From positions 1-10,584 of the forward strand of contig JAZRYW010000061.1 in the NCBI GenBank assembly GCA_045600965.1: DNA of 10,584 nt, read 5' to 3'. The DNA comes from RGIG6374 sp045600965. GTDB lineage: Bacteria > Bacteroidota > Bacteroidia > Bacteroidales > UBA932. The notes under the pieces are model-generated. The model did not search any database and had not been told where the DNA came from. It saw nothing but the letters and a program-made list of their open reading frames with translations. Within the stretch, counting starts at the first letter, position 1; each line of letters begins with the position of its first letter. Positions 1 through 5,561 of this stretch are shown piece by piece. A program made the translations under genes and the position numbers.

Positions 1-132
1 GGCGAAATAAAGATGTCTCATCTGCCAGTTATTATGATTCCCGATATCAAAGTTCTTATTGCCAACATCATCCTTGCGGCCTTTGGTGTCTATTTTTTAA
101 CAAGACAAAGTAATTCCCATTTCTCGGATTGA
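1..132 (+). CDS. C-terminal end of a membrane protein, possibly LptF/LptG-type permease (partial)
   Basis: Frame 1 is open from the first base to a TGA at 130-132 and gives 43 residues, so this is the tail of a gene that begins upstream of the window. It reads as a short polar stretch, then LPVIMIPDIK, then a hydrophobic helix (LIANIILAAFGVYFL) and a short polar tail (TRQSNSHFSD). An LP motif followed by an N-I-I-bearing last helix and a short cytosolic tail resembles the end of LptF/LptG permeases, which extract lipopolysaccharide from the inner membrane. The fragment is too short to prove this. An internal ATG at 13 would give a 39-residue peptide, but the frame stays open upstream of it. 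That it encodes a membrane protein tail is fairly safe; the family name is a guess. Confidence 0.45.
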   Translation, partial: GEIKMSHLPVIMIPDIKVLIANIILAAFGVYFLTRQSNSHFSD

Positions 133-173
133 GCCTTTGAGTACACGCAATATTTAGGTTTTTGACAAAGAAG

Positions 174-203
174 AAGGCTCCATCAATTTCTTGATGAAGC
201 CTT
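174..203 (-). terminator. Hairpin terminator of the tRNA-Asn gene
   Basis: AAGGCT-C-CATCAA (174-186) pairs with TTGATG-A-AGCCTT (191-203) around a TTTC loop, with a single C/A mismatch. It begins one base past the mature tRNA 3' end. Read on the minus strand it is followed by a T-rich stretch (CTTCTTTGTC), whereas the plus strand has no T tract after it. It is therefore assigned to the tRNA. Confidence 0.65.
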
Positions 204-204
204 G

Positions 205-278
205 CTCCGCTTCGGGGACTTGAACCCAGGACCCCCTGATTAACAGTCAGGTGCTCTAACCAACTGAGCTAAAGCGGA
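205..278 (-). tRNA. tRNA-Asn (anticodon GTT)
   Basis: On the minus strand the seven-base acceptor arm TCCGCTT (272-278) pairs perfectly with AAGCGGA (206-212), with discriminator G at 205. The D arm (AGCTCAGTTGGTTAGAGC) and the anticodon arm CCTGA-CTGTTAA-TCAGG are standard, and the anticodon GTT reads asparagine codons. The T arm has the usual TTCAAGT loop, but its stem CTGGG/CCCCG has one mismatched pair (U50-C64). CCA is not encoded, as is common in Bacteroidota, so the CCA-adding enzyme must finish the end. The gene has its own promoter and terminator and stands alone. Confidence 0.96.
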
Positions 279-314
279 ATTTTCGAAAGATGCACCGGGC
301 ATCGTTTCGGACTG

Positions 315-345
315 CAAAAGTAGGACATTTTTACATTTATGCAAA
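315..345 (-). promoter_or_regulatory. Bacteroidota-type promoter of tRNA-Asn
   Basis: On the minus strand TTTG (342-345) is followed after exactly 19 bp by TACTTTTG (315-322), matching the Bacteroidota consensus of TTTG, about 19 bp, TAnnTTTG. Transcription should start near 308, giving a leader of about 30 nt before the tRNA. This is the clearest promoter in the window. Confidence 0.8.
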
Positions 346-363
346 AGATTTCTTAAAAAAATT

Positions 364-371
364 TAACTTTG
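364..371 (+). promoter_or_regulatory. Candidate -7 box for the HU-CCDC81/dnaG cluster
   Basis: TAACTTTG matches TAnnTTTG and lies 17 bp before the ATG at 389, implying a leader of only about 11 nt. No convincing TTTG box lies 19-22 bp upstream, where the sequence is A-rich. That upstream position falls on the -33 box of the divergent tRNA promoter, so the two promoters would overlap. Confidence 0.4.
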
Positions 372-388
372 TGAACGATTTGGACGGT

Positions 389-1225
389 ATGGATGTAAAT
401 CTGCTGGCGATATTGCTCAAGGAGGTGATTTTGGAGCACGACAAGGTGGCCTTCGGGCCGCTTGGTTCCTTTATGGCGGAGCTTATGCCGGCCAGCGTGT
501 CTGACAGAGGCACCGTGATAAACCCTCCTTACCGTCGTCTTTATTACCGTCACAACGAGAAGAGCGGCGACACTCTTCTGCTTGACGCATTTGCAAGGCA
601 CGAGGGGCTGTCCCGCGAGATGGCCTCCGAGCAGCTCGCGGCATTCATACGCGCTTTCAGGGACGAACTCAACCGTGAGAAGACACTGGTCATCCCGGGA
701 ATAGGGAGGATGAGGGCAAACGCATCGAACGAGTATTTCCTCATCGCTGACCGCGATCTGGACATCTATCCGGACGGATACGGTCTCGGCCCCATCAATA
801 TGAAGGTCATAAGGAAGGACGAGCCTGAAGATCCCGCCCCCGAGGCTGCATCCGCATCTGAGGCGCCTGAGGCGCCGATTCCGGCCGTCACTCTTGAACT
901 TGATGAGGAGCCCGTGCCCCAACCGGTACCGGAACCTCAATCAGAGCCGGCGCCTGAGGCTGACCCCGCACCTGAATCTGACTCCGCACCGGAACCTGAC
1001 TCCGCATCCGCACCCGAACCGGAGTCGGAGCTCCCGGAGGATGCGCTGCCTTATGACACCCTTGAAGAGGATGAACGCCGCGGATCCCACACTGCGCTTT
1101 GGATAACATTGGCCGTGGCGCTGGCCGCAGTGGCATTCTGTGCCGCAGTTTACATATTCCGCGATGCCCCTTGGGTGTGGAGACTTCTCTACAGCGCCGA
1201 AGAACTTGAACTCCTCGGCAGATAG
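389..1225 (+). CDS. HU-CCDC81-type DNA-binding membrane protein without SPOR domain
   Basis: This predicted 278-residue protein is likely a membrane-tethered relative of the bacterial HU fold. Residues 3-70 (with FGPLGSFMAE and later NPPYRRLYYR) match the first HU-CCDC81 domain of Bacteroidota, and residues 73-142 (with VIPGIGRM at 101-108) match the second. A Pro/Glu/Ala/Asp-rich linker spans about 145-228, one transmembrane helix lies at about 236-257, and a 20-residue tail follows. Relatives often end in a periplasmic SPOR domain that binds denuded peptidoglycan; none is present here. The frame is also open from an ATG at 290, but that stretch covers the tRNA promoter and matches no family, so the ATG at 389 is preferred. 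It lies 5 bp before dnaG, suggesting co-transcription. Binding of DNA is inferred from the fold, not shown. Confidence 0.82.
   Translation: MDVNLLAILLKEVILEHDKVAFGPLGSFMAELMPASVSDRGTVINPPYRRLYYRHNEKSGDTLLLDAFARHEGLSREMASEQLAAFIRAFRDELNREKTLVIPGIGRMRANASNEYFLIADRDLDIYPDGYGLGPINMKVIRKDEPEDPAPEAASASEAPEAPIPAVTLELDEEPVPQPVPEPQSEPAPEADPAPESDSAPEPDSASAPEPESELPEDALPYDTLEEDERRGSHTALWITLAVALAAVAFCAAVYIFRDAPWVWRLLYSAEELELLGR
900..1035 (+). repeat. Degenerate Pro/Glu/Ser/Asp-coding repeats in the HU-protein linker
   Basis: Short imperfect repeats of the type CCTGA(C/A)TCCGCA(C/T)C recur through this stretch and encode units such as PAPEADPAPESDSAPEPDS. They form the disordered linker between the HU domains and the membrane helix. 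Such tracts may change length by slippage between strains. Confidence 0.6.
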
Positions 1226-1230
1226 CCATT

Positions 1231-3225
1231 ATGATTGACAAGGCCACAGTTGACAGGATACTCGACACTGCCAGGATTGTCGATGTGATAGAGGATTTCG
1301 TCACTCTCAAGCGGCGGGGGGCCAATTACATAGGCCTGTGCCCCTTCCATCAGGACCGCAATCCGTCGATGTACGTATCTCCCTCCAAAGGCATCTTCAA
1401 GTGCTTTGCCTGCGGCAAGGCAGGCAGCGCGCTGTCATTCGTGATGGAGCACGAGCACCTGAGTTATCCGGATGCGCTCCGCTATCTGGCAAAGAAGTAC
1501 AACATAGAGGTTGAGGAATCCGAGGAGACCGATGAACAGAAGGCCAGCCGCCTGCGCTACGAGAGTCTTCAGATTGCATCGGCCTATGCGCAGAAGTTCT
1601 TCGAGGACACCCTTTGGAACACCGAGCGCGGCAGGTCTGTCGGCCTGCAGTACTTCCGTGAAAGGCAGTTCTCCGACGAAACCATACGGAAGTTCGGCCT
1701 GGGATTCTCTCCCGACGGGCGCAGTGAATTCCTGCGTAATGCCACTTCCGCCGGCTACAAGCAGGACGTGCTGGTAGATGCCGGCCTTTGCTATGTACGC
1801 GACAACGGAGAGGTTGTGGACCGCTTCTTTGACCGCGTGATGTTCCCCATACACTCGCTCAGCGGCAAGGTGATTGCCTTTGGAGGCCGCACCCTGCGCA
1901 GCGACAAGACACTGGCGAAATACGTCAATTCTCCAGAAACCGACATATATCACAAGAGCAACACCCTTTACGGGCTCTTTTTTGCCAAGACTGCCATATC
2001 CAAGGCAGACAGGTGCTATATGGTGGAGGGCTATGCCGATGTCATATCTATGCACCAGAGGGGCATAGAGAATGTGGTGGCCTCCAGCGGAACCGCGCTG
2101 ACGGTGGAGCAGATCAACCTCATCAAGCGCTTCACTTCCAATATGACCATCATCTACGACGGTGATGCCGCCGGCATAAAGGCCGCCCTGCGCGGTATCG
2201 ATCTCGTGCTGGAGCAGGGAATGAACGTGAAGGTTGTATTGCTTCCCCCCGACGAGGATCCTGATTCATTCGCAAGGACCCACTTCAAGGACGAGGTGAT
2301 GGACTACATAAATGCGAACGAGAAGGATTTCATAGGTTTCAAATGCCAGCTGTATGCCGATCAGATGGCATCAGACCCTCTGCGCCGCTCGCAGATAATC
2401 AACGATATCATAGGTTCGGTTGCGGTCATACCGGACCCGGTGACCCGCAATGTCTACATAACATCCGTCTCACAGGAATTCGGCCTGCAGCAGGATGCCG
2501 TGTTTGAAACGGTCAAGACCATACGAGCCAGGAAACTCGAGCGTGTCACAGCTGAACGCGCAAGGGAGGAATCCCGTATTGCTGCGGATCCCAATGTTCC
2601 GGTGCAGGAGCCTGTCGCTGCGGACATCACCGACAACTCCATCGCACCCAACGAGCGTGAACTGCTCTATTACCTGATCCGCTACGGATTCAACGTGCTT
2701 CATAAGGTGGAGAATATGGTATACGGCGCCGAAGTCGCGCAGGAGCCGACAGTAGCGTCATATATACACTCTTCGCTCGAGGAAGACGGACTGCACTTCA
2801 TAAACCCGCTCTACAGGCGCCTTTATGAGGAATATTATTCGGTTGTCGGCCCGTATATGCGCAATGACCTTACCCGGGACCGGCGAGATGCCGCAGGCAG
2901 GGCGGTGATAAAGCATTTCATAGACGGCACGGACCGCGAAGTGGCCCGAACGGTGATAGATCTCATAGAGGATGTCTACCAGCTGACGGTCAAGAAATAT
3001 CAGGAGTCACTCGTACCCGAGGAACAGCTGCTCTCGTTCTCTGTTCCCAAGGCTGTGCTGCTTTACAAGCTCCGCAGGATGGAGATGGCCTCCCGCGAGG
3101 CTACCGAGCAGCTCCGGGTGGCCCAGCACAATGGCGACACCGAGATGCAGAAGTCTCTTATGCGCCGCATACAGATATTGATGAAAGTACGTAACAGTCT
3201 TGCAAAAGCGATAAACAGATGGTAG
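1231..3225 (+). CDS. dnaG: DNA primase DnaG
   Basis: This predicted 664-residue primase lays down RNA primers for the lagging strand and at restart forks, working with the DnaB helicase. The N-terminal CHC2 zinc-binding domain shows C37-x2-H40 and C58-x2-C61 within CPFH and CFACG. The catalytic core follows, with RFFDRVMFPI at 198-207 and AFGGR at 216-220. The Toprim part has VEGYAD (E266) and YDGDAAG (D310, D312), the metal-binding acidic residues, and DPDSF at 343-347. Residues from about 450 to 664 form a divergent helical region where the helicase-interaction domain is expected. All key residues and the length are normal, so it should be active. The ATG at 1231 sits just before the conserved MIDKATVDRI start and 5 bp after the HU gene. 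Confidence 0.98.
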   Translation: MIDKATVDRILDTARIVDVIEDFVTLKRRGANYIGLCPFHQDRNPSMYVSPSKGIFKCFACGKAGSALSFVMEHEHLSYPDALRYLAKKYNIEVEESEETDEQKASRLRYESLQIASAYAQKFFEDTLWNTERGRSVGLQYFRERQFSDETIRKFGLGFSPDGRSEFLRNATSAGYKQDVLVDAGLCYVRDNGEVVDRFFDRVMFPIHSLSGKVIAFGGRTLRSDKTLAKYVNSPETDIYHKSNTLYGLFFAKTAISKADRCYMVEGYADVISMHQRGIENVVASSGTALTVEQINLIKRFTSNMTIIYDGDAAGIKAALRGIDLVLEQGMNVKVVLLPPDEDPDSFARTHFKDEVMDYINANEKDFIGFKCQLYADQMASDPLRRSQIINDIIGSVAVIPDPVTRNVYITSVSQEFGLQQDAVFETVKTIRARKLERVTAERAREESRIAADPNVPVQEPVAADITDNSIAPNERELLYYLIRYGFNVLHKVENMVYGAEVAQEPTVASYIHSSLEEDGLHFINPLYRRLYEEYYSVVGPYMRNDLTRDRRDAAGRAVIKHFIDGTDREVARTVIDLIEDVYQLTVKKYQESLVPEEQLLSFSVPKAVLLYKLRRMEMASREATEQLRVAQHNGDTEMQKSLMRRIQILMKVRNSLAKAINRW

Positions 3226-4454
3226 ACTCTATGGTGGCAGAACTGATCCTTTCATTCACAGTCGGGTTCCTTGCAGCCTGCCCGGTTGCTTTTTTCGTGG
3301 TGCGAAGCATCCTCAAAAGGGTGGAAAAACGGCACTCTGACGAAGTGTCGCTCCGTGAAACGGTGCACAAGGACGCTATGGACACCTTGCAGACCCGGTT
3401 CGACGAGACCGTGGCCAAGGTCAGCGCACAGGTGCGCTCCGACACCGACCAGATGCTCAAGACGAGGCAGAAGGAATTCGCCGAGACAAGTGGGAAAAGC
3501 ATAGACAGCATAGTCAATCCTTTGAAAGACAATATTGTACAATTGCGTAAGGCAATGGAGGATGAAAGCCGTGCCCAGGCAGAGCGCAACGGGGAGATGC
3601 GTCAGCGCATAGCCAGCCTTCTGGAACACAGCGATGCGGCCCGCAAGAGCGCCGATGAACTGGCCGCCGCCTTCAAGCACGGCAACAAGATGCAGGGTGA
3701 CTGGGGCGAGACCATCCTTGAGGAACTGCTTTCCGCACAGGGTCTCACCAAGGGAATCCATTTCGATACGCAGGCGGTCATCCGCGATGCGGAGGGAGTC
3801 CCTGTACGCAATGAGGACGGCTCGTTGCTGCGTCCTGATGTCATCCTTCACCTCGACGAGCGCAGGGATGTGATAATAGACTCGAAGGTGTCGCTCACGG
3901 CCTATGTGGATTATGTCAATGCCGAGAATGAGGCAGACAGGCAGAACTTCCTCAAGATGCACGTAGCCAGCCTCAAGCAGCACGTCAAGGAACTGTCCGC
4001 AAAGGATTACGCCGGATATGTGCAGCCTCCCAAGGTCTCCGCGGGATATGTCATAATGTTCGTGCCTAACGTCGGAGCCCTATGGACTGCTCTGAATGCG
4101 GAGCCGGATCTCTGGCGCAGAGCGGCTGAGAAGAATGTCTATATCGCTGATGAACAGAGCCTTTTCGGCGCACTGAAGATAGTCAGCCTCACCTGGACGC
4201 AGGTTTCGCAGGCACGCAACCACGAGAAGGTTTATGAACTTGCCGCCGAGATGATAGACAGGGTGGGGCAGTTTATGGAGAGGTATCAGGCCGTGGGAAA
4301 GGCCATTGACAAGGCCCGCGAGGAATATGACAGCGCAATGAAGAAACTCTCGCCCCAGGGGCAGAGCATACTCAATACATCTGATAAACTTCTCAAACTG
4401 GGAGCGCGCAACAGCGACAGGCACCCGGTCAAACAAATTGAATCTAACTCTTAA
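3219..4454 (+). CDS. rmuC: RmuC family DNA recombination protein
   Basis: This predicted 411-residue protein belongs to the RmuC family, which limits recombination at inverted repeats and is thought to have a restriction-endonuclease-like fold. An N-terminal membrane helix (about 7-29) is followed by a long coiled coil (about 33-155) and the RmuC domain (about 155-385). Conserved GNKMQGDWGE lies at 155-164, RPDVILHL at 205-212 and IIDSKV at 219-224; the last two carry the D and D-x-K residues of a PD-(D/E)xK-like site. The gene overlaps the end of dnaG by 7 bp (ATGGTAG), so the two are probably co-transcribed and possibly translationally coupled. An alternative ATG lies four codons downstream at 3231. 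The family call is firm; the cleaved substrate is not known from this sequence. Confidence 0.93.
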   Translation: MVDSMVAELILSFTVGFLAACPVAFFVVRSILKRVEKRHSDEVSLRETVHKDAMDTLQTRFDETVAKVSAQVRSDTDQMLKTRQKEFAETSGKSIDSIVNPLKDNIVQLRKAMEDESRAQAERNGEMRQRIASLLEHSDAARKSADELAAAFKHGNKMQGDWGETILEELLSAQGLTKGIHFDTQAVIRDAEGVPVRNEDGSLLRPDVILHLDERRDVIIDSKVSLTAYVDYVNAENEADRQNFLKMHVASLKQHVKELSAKDYAGYVQPPKVSAGYVIMFVPNVGALWTALNAEPDLWRRAAEKNVYIADEQSLFGALKIVSLTWTQVSQARNHEKVYELAAEMIDRVGQFMERYQAVGKAIDKAREEYDSAMKKLSPQGQSILNTSDKLLKLGARNSDRHPVKQIESNS

Positions 4455-4464
4455 AACTAAAATT

Positions 4465-5004
4465 ATGTCAAACAAGTACACAGGTACCCAGACCGAAAAA
4501 AATCTGGAAGCAGCATTTGCAGGCGAATCACAGGCCCGCAACAAATACACCTATTTTGCATCAAAGGCAAAAAAAGAGGGTTTTGAACAGATTGCAGCTC
4601 TTTTCCTGAAGACTGCAGACAATGAGAAGGAGCACGCAAAGCTCTGGTTCAAGGAGTTGAACGGAATAGGAAGCACCGCGGAGAACCTCGCGGCAGCCGC
4701 AGACGGGGAAAATTTTGAATGGACCGATATGTATGAAGGTTTTGCGAAGACTGCTGAAAAGGAAGGCTTCCCCGAACTTGCAGCAAGGTTCCGTCTTGTA
4801 GCTGCGATTGAAAAACATCACGAAGAACGCTATCGCGCTCTTCTGAAGAACGTGGAGACTGCTGAAGTGTTCAAGAAGTCATCCGTGAAGGTATGGGAAT
4901 GCCGCAACTGCGGACATATCATCGTAGGTGAATCCGCTCCCGAAATATGCCCTACCTGCAAGCATCCTAAGAGCTATTTCGAAATCAATGCCGAAAACTA
5001 CTAG
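4465..5004 (+). CDS. rbr: Rubrerythrin (non-heme diiron peroxidase)
   Basis: This predicted 179-residue cytosolic rubrerythrin reduces hydrogen peroxide to water in anaerobes, taking electrons from rubredoxin or NAD(P)H-linked reductases. The four-helix diiron domain (about 1-135) carries AGESQARNKY (E21), NEKEHAKLW (E54, H57) and EKHHEERY (116-123). The C-terminal rubredoxin-like domain binds one iron through C146-x2-C149 and C162-x2-C165. Length and domain order match classical rubrerythrin. The frame extends upstream to a TTG at 4438 inside rmuC, but the ATG at 4465 starts at the conserved MSNKYTGTQT and follows an AT-rich stretch usual for Bacteroidota starts. It lies 10 bp after rmuC; no clear own promoter was found, although this gene is often expressed separately. 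Confidence 0.96.
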   Translation: MSNKYTGTQTEKNLEAAFAGESQARNKYTYFASKAKKEGFEQIAALFLKTADNEKEHAKLWFKELNGIGSTAENLAAAADGENFEWTDMYEGFAKTAEKEGFPELAARFRLVAAIEKHHEERYRALLKNVETAEVFKKSSVKVWECRNCGHIIVGESAPEICPTCKHPKSYFEINAENY

Positions 5005-5011
5005 GAGCCGG

Positions 5012-5437
5012 ATGAGAAGACTTGTCATAATTGCATTTGCAGCGATGCTTTCAAGCATCGCCGCAAATGCTCAGACCATTTATGGACAGTCCGGCCCGGA
5101 GCAGCAGATTGCTTCTGTCAACAAGGCAGTCACTGTCGATGCTGTCTGGAACAGCAAGCACGTTGACCTTCTGGACTTCGAGAACAAGCTCCTGGACAGG
5201 CGCAAGACTGCCCTGATCCTTTCGATTGCAGGTGCGGGCGTCTCGTCCATCGGAGCCTCATTGGGCATCGGGGAGTCTGAGGTTGGCGCCACCCTCACCA
5301 TAGTCGGCGGCCTTGCAACCCTAACCGGCGGTGTCTGGTTTCTTGTCAATGAGTTCAAGCTCATCAACTGTCAGAAGAAGATCAACAGTCATCTGACGTT
5401 GAGATACACTCCGACTTCCATAGCCTTGACATTCTGA
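5012..5437 (+). CDS. Small exported glycine-rich membrane protein, function unknown
   Basis: This predicted 141-residue protein has a signal peptide (RRLVIIAFAAML core, likely cleaved after ANA in SSIAANAQT). A polar region of about 45 residues follows, with KHVDLLDFENKLLDRRK. Two hydrophobic, glycine-rich segments lie at about 69-89 and 92-112, rich in GAG, GASLGIG and VGGLATLTGG, and resemble a glycine-zipper hairpin. A short tail ends in SLAF-like hydrophobic residues (SIALTF), with alternating polar and apolar positions. The ATG at 5012 is chosen because it gives a clean signal peptide; it is 7 bp after rubrerythrin, so the two probably share a transcript. I do not recognise a named family. 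Placement in the inner membrane or envelope is inferred. A T-tailed hairpin follows immediately. Confidence 0.75.
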   Translation: MRRLVIIAFAAMLSSIAANAQTIYGQSGPEQQIASVNKAVTVDAVWNSKHVDLLDFENKLLDRRKTALILSIAGAGVSSIGASLGIGESEVGATLTIVGGLATLTGGVWFLVNEFKLINCQKKINSHLTLRYTPTSIALTF

Positions 5438-5447
5438 AAATCAAGCC

Positions 5448-5469
5448 CCGGCCTGTGTCGGTTTTTTTT
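5448..5469 (+). terminator. Rho-independent terminator of the forward cluster
   Basis: CCGGC (5448-5452) pairs with GTCGG (5457-5461) with one G-U pair and a CTGT loop, followed directly by eight T residues. It lies 11 bp after the stop of the glycine-rich protein and ends the rubrerythrin-containing transcript. Confidence 0.75.
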
Positions 5470-5508
5470 ACTTTGCGTCCGCCGGGTGGACGTGAGTCTC
5501 AATGGATG

Positions 5509-5539
5509 AAAAAGGGAGCCACAGTGATGTAGCTCCCTT
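5509..5539 (-). terminator. Rho-independent terminator of the lipoprotein gene
   Basis: AAGGGAGC (5512-5519) and GCTCCCTT (5532-5539) form a perfect 8-bp stem with a 12-nt loop. On the minus strand the stem runs into five T residues (5509-5513). It sits 22 bp beyond the lipoprotein stop codon and faces the forward terminator at 5448. Confidence 0.8.
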
Positions 5540-5561
5540 CAATTAATATGTAATTGACTTG

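Noticed and set aside
290..388. Upstream ATG extending the HU-CCDC81 protein by 33 residues
   Set aside because: The stretch covers the tRNA promoter and a candidate -7 box, gives residues unlike the family, and the conserved domain begins right after the ATG at 389.
353..940. 195-codon reverse-strand open frame opposite the HU gene
   Set aside because: It is antisense to a gene with clear domains; its composition (many Arg, Leu and Cys) and lack of motifs mark it as a shadow.
1435..2055. 206-codon reverse-strand open frame inside dnaG
   Set aside because: It lies fully opposite the conserved primase core and shows no recognisable motif or start context.
3252..3983. 243-codon reverse-strand open frame opposite rmuC
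   Set aside because: It is a shadow of the RmuC coiled coil and domain; the forward frame carries all conserved motifs.
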